Below the pieces are notes generated by a model. The model ran no database searches. It was not told the origin of the DNA and saw only the letters and a list, made by a program, of their open reading frames with translations. A DNA stretch of 64,000 nt from assembly GCA_024114885.1 (NCBI GenBank), contig CP099423.1, positions 2,480,001-2,544,000 of the forward strand, given 5' to 3'. The translations under genes were made by a program, and so were the position numbers. Origin of the DNA: Septoria linicola. Its lineage: Eukaryota > Ascomycota > Dothideomycetes > Mycosphaerellales > Mycosphaerellaceae. Positions 1 through 10,759 of this stretch are shown here, piece by piece (positions within the stretch are counted from its first letter, which is position 1; the number at the start of each line of letters is the position of its first letter).

Positions 1-481
1 TAGAGGTGAAATCAGATTGCGCGAGGAGACCAGCGTCGATGGCTACGGCTACTCCTGGGAAGTCGCGTATCAGCCTACCCTTGGTAGAAGTGACAGCCAA
101 GTTCTGCGGAGAGAGTTCAAACGACTCGAACACCAGCTCACTGCCTTGACGAGTCACCAGAACTGCCGCGTTCTGAGCGCCGACCTTGACCCCGAGCATC
201 TGAGAGTTGGGTAGACTCTCGAGACGGCTCTGAAGACTGCGCTGGTCCGGGTCTCCATCTGCAACGGTGTGGATAGCTTTCATGTTTCGAAGGAGAGCAA
301 CTGCGTTGTCCAGAGCGACAGGTGGAAGCTCTGGTAGCAACGACTCCCTGAGTGACACGAGCGCCTGTAAGGTGATCTTGAGCAGAGCTGAATCAGAGCT
401 CGACTTCTCCTCAGATTGTGGCAACTGGGGAGGCAGAAAGATATGGTTGATTACGCGTTGTGTCGCGTCTTCGTCCGCCAT
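1..481 (-). CDS. N-terminus of a giant DUF6606-type fungal protein (partial)
   Basis: Minus-strand reading frame opens at an ATG (479-481) and stays open to the left edge, giving about 160 residues with the C-terminus missing. The start reads MADEDATQRVINHIFLPPQL, followed by a stretch with ALLRNMKAIHTVADG and then LGVKVGAQNAAVLVTRQG. This matches, from memory, the N-terminal DUF6606 domain of very large (about 3000-residue) fungal proteins that also carry DUF3638/DUF3645 regions. The family is annotated as putative ubiquitin hydrolases, but the function is not well established. Family assignment is recognition of the motif pattern; no catalytic part lies in the window. No intron is needed in the visible part. 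Upstream (482 onward) no other gene was recognised. Confidence 0.8.
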   Translation of the reverse strand, partial: MADEDATQRVINHIFLPPQLPQSEEKSSSDSALLKITLQALVSLRESLLPELPPVALDNAVALLRNMKAIHTVADGDPDQRSLQSRLESLPNSQMLGVKVGAQNAAVLVTRQGSELVFESFELSPQNLAVTSTKGRLIRDFPGVAVAIDAGLLAQSDFTS

Positions 482-2829
482 GGCGGCTGTGGTGTGCGCT
501 ATTGCGCCCGCGTGGTCGCAAGTAGCGAGAGCACTCAGAGGAGGGTGAGTTTTTGTGACAGTGAACGTCGGTGAGATTGTGCAATGAAGATCTGGTGGAG
601 GCTGTACTGACGACGAGACCAGGAGGGGCGGATGTTGATAGCTCGAACAACGAAAGCTGAGTTGCGGAGTAAAAAGCGAAGTGCGCGATATCGCAAGTGT
701 GCGAGCTTGTCCATATGCGGAAAGGTACGCGAACGAAAGTGAAGCAGGTAAGTGAAGTGAGATGCCTGCAGTAGCGCCGTTTGCAACGCAGGCGTGCAGA
801 CTCTTGGACTGAATCTCTTATCTGTCACTTATGAAGCCGCGCGATTCATAGTCAGCAAGGTGTGATCTGAAGCGGACCCAGTAGCATACTTACAAGAAAG
901 CGACCTGTTGATCATGATAGTCGACCATCAACTCTGTTTGCAAATCGTTGCCAAGAAAGTCGCACATGCAGGAAGCCGCTCGAGACCTGCAACATGATTC
1001 CTCCCGTCTACTGCTCATCAGCATGCGGTCATCAGAGTTCCTAGAAGCGCCTCATGCTCGCCCCTTCGAGAACTTGATCTGTTAGTATGCAGTGCTGATG
1101 TCTCTTATTGTCCACCGCAGCAGCTGCTTGCAATCTCCTCCCGAGACCTGGTGCCCAGGAGGAGTCATATGGAAGCGAGAGCATGCATACGCAGGATAGC
1201 TGCCACCACGGTGCCGCCAATGAGGTCTCGCATGGTTGACTTTCTAAAGTACAGCACAGGAAAGGCTTGCCTGCATATCCTCTTTGCTATAGCGGCGGAA
1301 GATCTCGTTCTGGGTCTCCTTGCAATCAGCTTCACATGCTCACGTTTGGCGACGCGTCAGACCAGCAGGTCCTCTGTGTGGCCTTCAGAGTTCTGCTAAT
1401 AGAGCATCACGACGCGTCGCTGCGAACGTGTGAACTGGGCCATGGCAACGCTTCATGCATCGGGCTTGTTGTATCCATCACGGTGGGAGGCGTCCGAAGA
1501 CCGCAGCACATGAGCAGTGTATGCGTAGCATATCGTTTACAGAAGTGTTCGCGATCGTGCTGGTGTTGATCAGCACACCGCGAAATGTGCCTTCCGTGAA
1601 GTCCAGAACGTCCCACGAATTCCTGGCTGACACATGATCTTGGCAAGATATCTTACATTTACTTTAGCCTCTCATCTTCGTCCACCCTGTGCTTGACCAA
1701 GCTACACCAGCTGCAAACGGCTACGGTCTACTTTGTTATGTGTCGGCATATCCTAGTGGAAGCACTTTCAACCTGGAAGAAGTCCAGCGTAACCTGCCAG
1801 GATCGTCCACGCTGCCGCTCATGTGGCATCTTGAAGAACATCACGATAGCTGAGATCGGAAACTAGCACTCTGAAGTTGAACGAGGAAACCTTCACACAT
1901 TATAACCAGGATGTCTAAATGTACTGCACAACCAAGTCGTCTCACACTTTCCCGACTTTCTCCGTTTGCAGACATACTCAGCCGACTGAGCCCCAGCATT
2001 CCTTGTACGACTGTCTGCAATGCACATCATATCTGATAGATGTCGCAGCCGCCTCCTATGCTGACAGGAACGAATGAGCTGAGCGAGCAAACCCGATGAG
2101 ACATCTCATCAGAGCACGCCGCGTTGGTCGTACGGCAGTCGCAATTAGGACTGCTCGCACATTGAGGTAATTTTGCTGGTATTGCCTGACACCACTCTGC
2201 TCGGCACTCTTGGTCGAGTGATTAGAGAACATCAGCTTGACATGTCCCAGGCGGAGGTGTATGTATTGCCTGACAAGTCTCATTCTGGCCCTTCTATCCT
2301 TAAGCACAGCCTGTGTCGACTTGGCACTTCTGAGCTGCGGGTGAACGTGTACAGAAGCCATTCTTGCGTATGTGTCCATTTGCACACGTCATCGCGTCCC
2401 TACAAGCTACAGAACTTGCTGATCGCAACTTACATATACTGACTTCACTATTAGCATCACGCGGCAATGATAGAAGCTGAGCAGCGTTGTGTTGCTGGAT
2501 CAGTAATCACCGCAGGCCACCATCGACCTTCCATTGGAGAGACCTTGAACGCTGTCACGCTGCGAACTTGGCGAACTTACATCTGGACGAATCGCTACGC
2601 TGTGACATGTACAACACTGGCCAGATCAATTCCCCATTTGGCCTAAGCTGGTTCCCGCGGTGAATGTCTTTGCCATACCATCCCGTTCGAGTAGCCGTGG
2701 CTGCTTCAAAACGGGAGATGGGTGCTCTGGAAGCTAAGAACGAAGAGTGGCGCCTGGGACCAAGTCATCCAGAGTGCGAATGCACTGAGCCACTTATCTC
2801 TGACCTTGGTCCACTCTACCGCGGCCAAC
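482..2829. other. Gene-free stretch, nothing recognised
   Basis: Only short overlapping open frames without recognisable domains or credible splice structure occur here. It contains the upstream region of the DUF6606-type gene at its left end. No tRNA, repeat array or transposon signature was seen. Confidence 0.5.
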
Positions 2830-5047
2830 TTACAATCTCCCGTACATCTTTTCCACGTCCTTCATGGTGCCATAAAGCACTCTGTACGACTCTCTCGCCA
2901 GAGCTTGTAAGTCGTCGGCTATGCCCCAGTTGCCTCGTTGCTGGAACGCGTTCACAGCATAGATGGCAGCATCCACCACTTCCGGGCTCAGCTGACAGGC
3001 GGAACGATCGATTGTGATGGGGTCGCCGGCAATCGACGTGAAATAGCCATAGTCCCGCAAGACAGCTAGAGCCTTTGTGGTGACTTTGTTGTACTTCTTT
3101 TGGTTGAGATACACACGCGCGATCCACAGCCCGATACGACAAAGGCCAAGTCGAGGGCGGCCTTTGAAAGTGTCGATGTCGTATGCGGCTTCAAGACGAG
3201 AGTAAATGCCTCTCCGCTTGCTGTAGCAGACTCGTTGGCATACCAACAGGACTCTGCATCCACTTCGCGTGTTGCTTGAAGAACATGTCCGCTTCTTCGA
3301 CTAACCGAACCCGCTTGATTTGCTTGACTTTATTCGATTCCTCGGCCACACAGATGCCGCAGTAGCATTGAAACCCCCAATGCCGCAGCGACTCTTGCAA
3401 TTTCGTCTGATTGCCTTCATGTCTCGTGTACACCGTGAAGATTTCAGCACCAGCGGCGATGTCTTTGGTCGCTTGTACGATCATCATGTCTCCGATGAAT
3501 GCTCGTAGGGTGTTCGCATCGCAGGCATGGTTCATCCGAAACGCCATGACCCATGTGCCGACTGAGGAAGTGATTTCAGAGTCCAGTGCAATGCCCTTCA
3601 GCTGGCTTGATGTCAAGTCATCAGTTGTCCGCAAAGATGGGCAGCCGAATTGATTGGACCCTAAAATCTGGTGGACCCGAGATACGTCTACCACCGGCTT
3701 TCTGTCAACCGCGCTACTGGTCTTGTTCGGATAGTCGCGATCATACAACTCCATCAATTGAGAGCCGTGCTGCGGGTTGCGCAGAATGTGCTGCACTGTA
3801 TGCACAAGAAGTGTTGCGTGTGGTCCCGTAGATGTCGTATTGGTGTCGAGATTGACTGTCAATGACATCGTGGCACCATCGTCAGTATCGTGTGCTACGC
3901 AGTAAGCCTTTTCGAGAAAGACTAAGTCGCCGGCCTTGATTCTCCTAGATGCGAAAAGTCCCATACCGCGGCCAGGAGCAGCACGCACCTCAACGTTGGC
4001 AGTGTAGCTGGCGTGATCGAGTCGGCGATGCTTTTGGCTGACGCTGTCGGCCATGACACCGAAGTCGTACTTGCCCATCTGCTGTTCAAAATGGTGCGCT
4101 TGTGCTCGCGCTCAGTGGCAGGGTCGGCGGCATTGCGCTTCCGAGCTGCTTCGAAGCACCTCCGAGCTTCGTGATAGTCACGCAGTTCATACGAAGCCAA
4201 TGCAGCACGATAGTACGATTTGGCGTTGATGACCATCTCACTAGTCTCGGGAAGGAGTGAGGCTTCTGCGTCCGCTTTGGCCTGCTCGTAGCGCTTGAGG
4301 TGTATGTACGCCATCGCTCGATTCCTCAGCAGATCACATTTGTAGATCGCGATCGGTCTCTGCGCAGGCGTCTATACCATCTGTGTAATGATTTGCAGCA
4401 ACGCCGTAGTCTCTAGCCTTGAACGCTTCGTTGCCGGTGCGCTTGAAGTCGGTGGCGCTTCGGCCGGTGGAGGATGCCAGTGGTCTCCATTTTTTGGGCA
4501 TCAGGCCATCTGTCACTTCGAGGCGAATCAAGTCGGACGGGTGATCAATCCTGACACAGGGACCTCCATCGGTTGCGAGCTTGTAGTATGGCTCTTTGAT
4601 GGCGAAGACGCCACCTCTGGGCAGAATTTCTTGCGGCGAGACATCCGGGTCAGCATTGTAGAGCGTAAGTCGATCTGCACCGCCGTTTCTGTCTTCAATG
4701 CCATTCTGTATAGACTGTACGCGCAATGCATGCCCGAACATGCGAACAATTAGAACTTTTCCGTGGTGATGTGTTTCCAGTCGTAGTGCGGAGATATCAA
4801 TCGGCTCGAGTTTGCTAAGTGATGCTGCACTCGGAGGATATGCGAAACCCACAACGGTCTGCGATAGCACGAACTGTCCCTTTTCGCCTTTGGGTGGAGC
4901 GTTCTTTGGGGTAAACCAATCCTCGAGTTGGGCTCGAGAGGCTTTAGCAGCTAGTTTCTGACCTTTCCTCTTTTCCGCGGACAAGACTGCTGCCTTTTGC
5001 TACTCTAGCAATTGCATGCTTTGCTCTGGCTTGTACAGGAGAGTCAT
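2830..5047 (-). pseudogene. TPR/SET-domain protein (SMYD-like), broken by a stop and three frameshifts
   Basis: The natural start is the ATG at 5045-5047 (MTLLYKPEQSMQLLE). Codon 16 is then an in-frame TAG (5000-5002), after which the same frame continues QKAAVLSAEKRKGQ. Frame changes of one base occur near 4342, 4093 and 3205. Between breaks the protein stays readable. An N-terminal domain is followed by TPR-like repeats (GNEAFKARDYGVAANHYTDG; HLKRYEQAKADAEASL). A SET domain follows with GRGMGLFASRRIKAGD, the NHACDAN box, AGAEIFTVYT and a post-SET-like CYCGIC. A helical C-terminus ends at 2830. Members methylate lysines of proteins, but this copy could only make fragments. No intron with usable splice sites spans any break. 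Intact housekeeping genes elsewhere argue against general sequencing error. It is divergent from the rhodanese gene, 399 bases away. Confidence 0.82.
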
Positions 5048-5446
5048 ACTTCCGACGTGTCTTGTGACTGCTGGTCAGTAATGTTCGAGTCGGTTATTGC
5101 AGTAGTTGTGTGTATTTGTTGTTTGTTCGTGCTCGCTTCACCTAACTTGTGTCACCAGACGTCTTTTCAGGCTGTCTGAATGTTCAGAGAAATGCCTGGA
5201 GTCGCCGCGCGAGATGACTTGGGGTCCAGCCAAATAGGCCAGTCGGCGTCTCATCGCCAGCTTTCTGGTATTGCTGTTATTGTAAGCATAGAACTATCCG
5301 TGAGGATGGCCGATGGAAAGGGGCAGAGCATGGATCAGCTCCACAATTTTGTACAGTCAGCAAGTCAGCATCCCGAATGGCCAGGCTCCGTCTTCACACA
5401 CCACACAGTCTTTGTACCAAGAAACACTTGCTGGTGGTAGCACACA
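5048..5446. other. Divergent intergenic region
   Basis: 399 bases between the SET pseudogene (minus) and the rhodanese gene (plus); it presumably holds both promoters. No specific regulatory motif could be identified. Confidence 0.4.
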
Positions 5447-5998
5447 ATGGCATCTACTGATGAGCCATGGCATGCTGCCTTTCCAGCGCCGAAGCCAGAG
5501 TACACGGCGGAGGTGATGCCCCGGAGTCGCGCTCTCATGGTTATGAGCATGAAGATCTCCTCGATGCTCATTGTCGATGTCCGAAGAACAGACTATGAGG
5601 GTGGATGTATTCGTGGCAGTCTGAACGTCCCGGCTCATGGCTTCTGGTGGAACCGTGGTATTCTGTACGAATTGGCTTACAAAGCAGATATTGAGTGGGT
5701 GGTGTTCACTTGCGGGTCAAGCAATGGTAGGGGACCAAGATGTGCAAGTTGGTTCTTGGAGCACGTGAGAGAAACAGTTGGTGACAACGATATGAACGTA
5801 ATGGTTCTGGAAGGAGGTGTGAAGGGCTGGGTCAAGTCTGGATCACAATATACACAATTTATGGACGGCTACAAGGAAGAATACTGGCAAGAGCTCTTCG
5901 CTGAGGAGGAAAGAAAGAACGCCTCAAAGCACGGCGGGGTGGACAAGCATGATAGCAAAGTTGCGAGCGCCGTAGGGGAAGGTGACGTGCTGAAATAG
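5447..5998 (+). CDS. Rhodanese-domain protein, arsenate reductase/CDC25-like
   Basis: Single-exon frame of 183 residues starting at ATG 5447. The fold is recognisable from LIVDVRRTDYEGGCIRGSLN (the DxR..E/D..GG.I.GS start of a rhodanese domain). The active-site loop is VVFTCGSSNGRGPRCASWF. Its Cys-x5-Arg signature (C, GSSNG, R) is the form found in Acr2 arsenate reductases and Cdc25-type phosphatases. Sulphur-transfer rhodaneses usually have a different loop. Later parts include VMVLEGGVKGW, also typical of the domain. In Acr2/Cdc25 proteins the residue before the catalytic Cys is usually His; here it is Thr, which may alter activity. The C-terminus (about 145-183) is charged and without motifs. 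Likely a cytosolic reductase or phosphatase; substrate not determinable. Confidence 0.8.
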   Translation: MASTDEPWHAAFPAPKPEYTAEVMPRSRALMVMSMKISSMLIVDVRRTDYEGGCIRGSLNVPAHGFWWNRGILYELAYKADIEWVVFTCGSSNGRGPRCASWFLEHVRETVGDNDMNVMVLEGGVKGWVKSGSQYTQFMDGYKEEYWQELFAEEERKNASKHGGVDKHDSKVASAVGEGDVLK

Positions 5999-6159
5999 TA
6001 GAGTGCAGGTCACCGCTGCACCGATGACTGTGTTCTGGTAGCAACCGGCAACCAGACAAGCAAGAACTCTGCCGCCGCCAGCAATAAATATACCCACGGC
6101 TGTCCCAAAGCGCATCAGATACGCGCACTGATTCATCTCGCTTCTGGGGGCGCCCGAGT

Positions 6160-7230
6160 ATGTATCCATCCACATTCATCCGCAGTCGATCGGCCTTGGG
6201 CCTGGAGCCCCCAGATACATCACTTTCTTTGCGCACGAAGGAATTGAGTGCATACGTAAAGTTCCTCAAACGGTTCACATCACGCTTGCGACGGCCTACG
6301 CGGGCTGAACCCACAAAGACGACGAATCCCATCAGATCAAAGCCACGCCTGCGGCTCATGAATCTACCACCCGAGATCAGACTCCTCATCTATGAGTATT
6401 TGACGCAGCGAGTGGCTGTAACTAGCAACGCTATCAGTGACGATGCCCAGGGACTATGCAAGCTACAGGTCAACACTCTGCAGGCCGGCGTTTTCATGGT
6501 TACCCCAATACCACAGCTCACAACCATCTGCAAACAATTCTCATCTGAGTACACGACACATATGTGGAGGCGATCCAGCATGATCATCATGGCCGAGAGT
6601 CAGGTTCCTTCTAGCCTACATGTGCTGCCGTGGCCACAAGAAAGCCACTCGCGCTGGCTTGCGTTGCGCGAGGTTAAAGAGTGCCGGATCTCCCTCTCGT
6701 GGGCGTTGGCACTGGGAAGGGGTCAACCATGGGAGGCACATGCTAGACAATGGATGAACAACCACCCCTCCTTCAGTGGAAGTCAGCCTGTCCCAGAGTG
6801 GCCAGCGTGGTCACCGACGAGGCAGGTCTATAAAGACCTGAGACTCTTCATCAACAGTCTTCGGAAGACTTTGGCACCGAATGTGGGCTTTGTTTTCGTG
6901 ATCTCGTTGCCATCACCCCAATGTCGACATGTCGAAGACGTCGCTTATCCGCTCAATTATCTCGAATTTGCGCGTTTGCTCGGCAACGGATCGTGGGCAG
7001 ACCGTGACGGCGGACGCCTCATCATTCTCACTATGCGCACGCCGTCGTGCACCGTGATAGAGAAAGAACAAGCATTTTGGACACGCCGGAGAGGCAATGT
7101 ACCGTTCTGGGCCTGCGAGGGTACGGCTGATTCGAAGACAATGTACAACTGGATTGGCGCGTTAGTGTTGAGGGATGGCGAGTGGAGCCAAACTGAGTGG
7201 TACTTTACAGGTATTGTCGACGAAATATGA
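6160..7230 (+). CDS. F-box-like hypothetical protein
   Basis: Single-exon 356-residue protein starting at ATG 6160. Residues about 65-82 contain LRLMNLPPEIRLLIYEYL, the short F-box/2EXR-like helix common in lineage-expanded fungal proteins that begin with a basic low-complexity segment. The rest has the 'local motif then divergent body' layout of that group, with no enzymatic motif. F-box-like helices may bind Skp1 in SCF ubiquitin ligases, but this divergent form is often annotated only as hypothetical. No signal peptide or membrane segment. Intron-free. Function beyond the domain is not claimed. Confidence 0.7.
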   Translation: MYPSTFIRSRSALGLEPPDTSLSLRTKELSAYVKFLKRFTSRLRRPTRAEPTKTTNPIRSKPRLRLMNLPPEIRLLIYEYLTQRVAVTSNAISDDAQGLCKLQVNTLQAGVFMVTPIPQLTTICKQFSSEYTTHMWRRSSMIIMAESQVPSSLHVLPWPQESHSRWLALREVKECRISLSWALALGRGQPWEAHARQWMNNHPSFSGSQPVPEWPAWSPTRQVYKDLRLFINSLRKTLAPNVGFVFVISLPSPQCRHVEDVAYPLNYLEFARLLGNGSWADRDGGRLIILTMRTPSCTVIEKEQAFWTRRRGNVPFWACEGTADSKTMYNWIGALVLRDGEWSQTEWYFTGIVDEI

Positions 7231-7539
7231 GCGTGGAGTCATCGAAACAAAAGGAGAATGGACTGGGGTCGTTCCCTACTCTGAGGTCCTCATGAGCCAC
7301 GATGCGCTAGTCCATGCAGAAGGTCATACGCCGGGACGTCCTAGAAGGAGCGCGACATATTTCTGAATGCGTCGTTAGCCAGTGATACTTGTCGCCAGAC
7401 TTGTCATACTATGAAGAGGGAAAATTATGTACCCGACTCCGGACCCAAGTCCATTTTTCCACAATCATCTCATGTAAGTACTGCTCGTTCCTACTCGGAA
7501 TTCGTGACCAACACAGATTCTTCAAATGCAGCAGGCGAG
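7231..7539. other. Intergenic, probable promoter of the small secreted protein gene
   Basis: 309 bases without a recognised gene between the F-box-like gene and the start of the small secreted protein. No clear motif. Confidence 0.35.
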
Positions 7540-7895
7540 ATGAAGCTCATTATGGCCCTCCTACTCTCCTCGCTACCAGTCACAGTTCTGGCACAAGGCG
7601 GCGCTGTACGTAGCGACCAATATGCTCATCTAGTAGTCGCACGGGTCTGACAAGTACTTGACAGTCGTGCAGCACACGCGGACCTCGCGGAAGTGGCTTC
7701 TGCTCCAGCGACGATGGCAAGAACTTCGTGAGATGCTCGTTTGTTTTGTTGTCTCCTCGACTCCTGGTGATGCATATGACATTGATGCTGACCATCGTGC
7801 AGGAGAAGCCGTGCAAGGTGAACGGAAATGGGTGCATATTTCATTTTGATAAGCAGGACCCGCTGGGTGAGAAGAGTTACTCGAACTGCTCGTGA
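7540..7895 (+). CDS. Small secreted cysteine-rich protein (effector-like candidate)
   Basis: Three-exon model: 7540-7605, 7665-7742 and 7803-7895, 78 residues. Exon 1 encodes a classical signal peptide, MKLIMALLLSSLPVTVLAQG, with predicted cleavage after the VLA. The introns are GTACGT...TTGACAG (59 bases) and GTTTTG...GTGCAG (60 bases). The mature part is about 60 residues with six cysteines, seen in SCSTRGPRGSGFCSSDDG, then FVRCS, EKPCKVNGNGCIF and a terminal SNCS. An even cysteine number, small size and glycine/serine richness fit extracellular disulphide-bonded fungal proteins. The second donor is a weaker GTTTTG; a nearby GTTTGT would throw the frame into an early stop. No homologue is named. 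The role could be host interaction or surface related, but this is inference. Confidence 0.6.
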
Positions 7896-8198
7896 GCAGA
7901 GTACAACGGGTAAGACATCTTTGCAACAATATCAGCAGAGACGCGATCACGGTGCGGCTTTCTTTCGCTGTATCTGGCTCGCTCTTCGTCCTCTTCCGAC
8001 ACGCGCTGTCATCCCGCATGGAAAGATGTCAGCGTGTTCCAGCACATGAATGGAACGAACGTGAATCGTCCGCGCACGTCACCTGCAGTGAGGCATTAGT
8101 GCCAACTTAATCTTGGCCAAGTGACTTAGCCTCTTTCACACACGCTGCCACTCCCTTCGCTCCCTGGCAGACCAATACAAATCTCTTGCTCAACCAGC
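7896..8198. other. Intergenic, nothing recognised
   Basis: 303 bases between the small secreted protein gene and the BTB gene; no motif recognised. Confidence 0.35.
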
Positions 8199-9066
8199 AT
8201 GGCAATGTCCGGCTCTGGCTTTGCGGCCTACTCAGGTCAGGCGCCCGCGGCACGTTCACGGGCATCAGCCAAATCGACGAACGTGAAATACGATATGGTG
8301 CACATGCTCCAGCCGCGTGGCAATTCTGTCGAGTATGTCTCAAGTGACAAAAGAAGTCATCTTACTGACTATTTTCAGCTTCAGCTTCGCAGCAGAATTG
8401 GTCACGATCGAGGTTGGCAACCCTCAGCCCATGACTTTTCGCGTCGCCAGACACCCTCTCTGCACGATATCGGATTTCTTCCAAGCAGCTCTGAACAAGC
8501 AGTGGTAAGAGGGCCAGGCGGGCGTGATTAAGTCACCGGAGCAGTCTGCCTCTGTCTTCAACACATACCTCAACTGGGTCTTCGGGCATGAATTGCCTCT
8601 CGGTCTCAACGCGGGTGAAACATGGGCTGAACACGCGCCACACATTCCACTCGTCGAAGCATACGCACTGGGAAATGCTATCATGGACGGTGACTTCAGG
8701 GATGCTATCACGGACGCTTTCATGGTTACATGCGCCACTGAGTTCGAGGGACCGACCAGACTTCCCGATCGCGCCACCCGCCAGCTTTTCTACTCAAAGA
8801 CGCCCGATGGCTCCCAGCTCCGAAAGCTCTTGGTCCATCAGATGACGGCCCCTGGCCATGCGACCCATCTCGAGGCATCTGACGACAACCAGTTCTTGGT
8901 CGATCTGGCCAGAAACTATGACGAACGCGATGCAGAGAGCGTGAAGGTCGCCGTTGCCAAGTGCCGGTATCACGAACACGCAGCTTGTCAGGAGAATTGC
9001 TATCGCAAGAAGTACGGCACTGCTCGCATGACATTCGCGGGCCCACCAGTCGAAACTACTCAGTGA
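8199..9066 (+). pseudogene. BTB/POZ-domain protein with a premature TAA
   Basis: Start ATG 8199; exon 1 8199-8332; intron 8333-8378 (GTATGT donor, CTGAC branch, TTTTCAG acceptor); second exon to 9066. The spliced frame reads ...NSVDFSFAAELVTIEVGN, then FRVARHPLCTISDFFQAALN and KQW, the start of a BTB fold. It then meets TAA at 8506-8508 exactly where relatives have a KEWKEG-like or W-x-EG segment. The same frame continues without loss: EGQAGVIKSPEQSASVFNTY and LNWVFGHELPL, then an alpha-helical tail to 9066. A 28-base GTAAGA...AAG segment around the stop is too short to be a normal intron, and other acceptors break the frame. The truncated product would lack most of the BTB domain. Stop-codon readthrough or a sequencing error are alternatives. 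Confidence 0.75.
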
Positions 9067-9334
9067 TGGCCGTGTCGCCTGCTCAGTAGTGCACTGTATA
9101 TGCGCAATTTGCCGCGTGTGAAGTATAGCACGGACTGATTCGACTGAACATCATGGCAAACACCAGAGGCGGCGGTTGCGAGTTATGCGGGCGCGCAGTA
9201 TTTGCTCCTCGCGTGGCGTGGAGGGTGGACTGCCCTAAGCTGCGACTTTCAACAGATGTCATACTCAAGCATAAGTATCATGCACTCTCGTTTGCTCATG
9301 TACCACAAGCAAGTTCGTAACTTCGTAAACAACA

Positions 9335-10759
9335 TCATAACCTCCTCCCAGAATGTCTCTTATGGCGCGCCAAATGTCTTGCATGCCTGTGACTCCATCC
9401 ATGTCCACTGTACCCAACGGACCCATCAGCATTCGTTGACCACCAAGCTCCACCTCCGCCTTGAGTCGGCGAGGCCTTCGCAGGCTGAGCACCTCCGTGC
9501 CCGATCGTGCCATCTGATCCCACGACCGGCGCGTATCCTGTGCCAGTCTCAGCAGGACTCTTCGCAGTACTCGCCTTGCTCTCGACAGTGGGCTGATACC
9601 CAACACTTCCACCACTGCCAACAACGGGCGCGTATCCTCCTCTTGACTTGGTCGCGAGCGTGGTCTGTGCTGACGTCGCATGTCCATAGCTCGACACCAC
9701 CGGCGGCGTGATGAGAGGTGGTGAAGTGCTCGTTGGAGCATATGTACTCGGTGGAGGTGCAGTGGCACCACTATTTCCGAGCTGATACACCTTCAGAGCA
9801 TTGACAGACCAGTATGCATCCTTGAAAGCCGAAGGATTGTTCTCGACAAAGGCGTTGCATGTATCTGCTTTCGCAGAACATGAGCTCGACGACCACGTCT
9901 TGCCTGCCCAGTCTCCGCAGAAGGTGGTGTCGAAAACGATCTGCTGGTCGGTGAAAGCTGAAGCCATGTCACAATCACCGCTGAACTTGGCGATCGGCGT
10001 ACCCCATGTCGATGGCTGAGGTGAGTTGCCGAGAACATCATCGGGAACCGAGCCGCGAGGAAAGAAGAAGACACTGATGTAGTTGCTGGTCCATTCCGTT
10101 GCGTAGACTCCGCCCTTGTTCGTATTGAAGCCTGAGCCGTAAGTCTTGGTGCTCGTTGCTCCAATCTGGCAGCCGGTATTGTTGTCGCCGCTTGAGGCAC
10201 AGCCAGTATACTTCAGCTCGCCTGAGAAGCCGCCGTTGTTGGTGATCGAGCAGCCAGGCCCGGTGTGTAAAGTGACGTCGTTCATGGTCTGATCGTTGAC
10301 GCCTTCGAGCATGTCGATCTCGCCGCCGTTGGGCCAGTTTGGTCCTACCATCCAGAATGCTGGCCTGGGTATGGTTAGCAGCTGGATTTGTATTGTTGTC
10401 GCCGATGATTCTTACCATGTTCCACAAATACCACCTGGCATATGATCGATGTCGACAACAATCAGGCCAGAGCTGTAGGCCTTCTTGCTGGTAATGCGGA
10501 CACTGTTTCTGCCATACGGTGTCACGCTGTCGCTGTCGACACCCATGATAATGTTCGAGCTCGTGTTACTGATGAGCTTAGCATTCCAGGCCTCATCTTG
10601 CGGCTTGTAGCTAACGAAGCCGTTGGTTGGGTCTGGCTGATCGAAGAAGTCGAATTGATCGAAGAATCCCTGCGCAAAGTAGTCGTCCTGGAGTACATAT
10701 CCAGCCCAGCCAGTGGTGCTGAATAGCACAAAGCATGTAGAGAGTGTGGAGAAGAGCAT
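9335..10759 (-). CDS. Secreted GH16 endo-beta-1,3(4)-glucanase
   Basis: Two exons: 10759-10416 and 10364-9335, with a 51-base intron (GTAAGA donor, GCTAAC branch, CCCAG acceptor); 457 residues. The start is ATG 10759. A signal peptide is visible (MLFSTLSTCFVLFSTTGWAG). The GH16 catalytic motif NGGEIDMLEGV carries the nucleophile/acid pair as Glu130, Asp132 and Glu135. Other family landmarks are HMPGGICGTWPAFWMVGPNW across the splice and QQIVFDTTFCGDWAGKTW. The catalytic part ends near residue 300. The remainder is a Ser/Thr/Pro/Gly-rich tail with an unusual basic end (RHARHLARHKRHSGRRL); no clear GPI signal is seen. It would cleave mixed-linkage or 1,3-beta-glucans of cell walls outside the cell. 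Confidence 0.92.

Noticed and set aside
1151..2442. Clustered open frames on both strands in the left gene-free stretch
   Set aside because: No domain, no credible splice structure, mutually overlapping.
8504..8532. 28-base GTAAGA...AAG segment as a mini-intron removing the BTB stop
   Set aside because: Far below usual fungal intron length and no other acceptor restores the frame.
9202..9711. Plus-strand frame opposite the glucanase
   Set aside because: Opposite to the well-supported GH16 gene; no domain.
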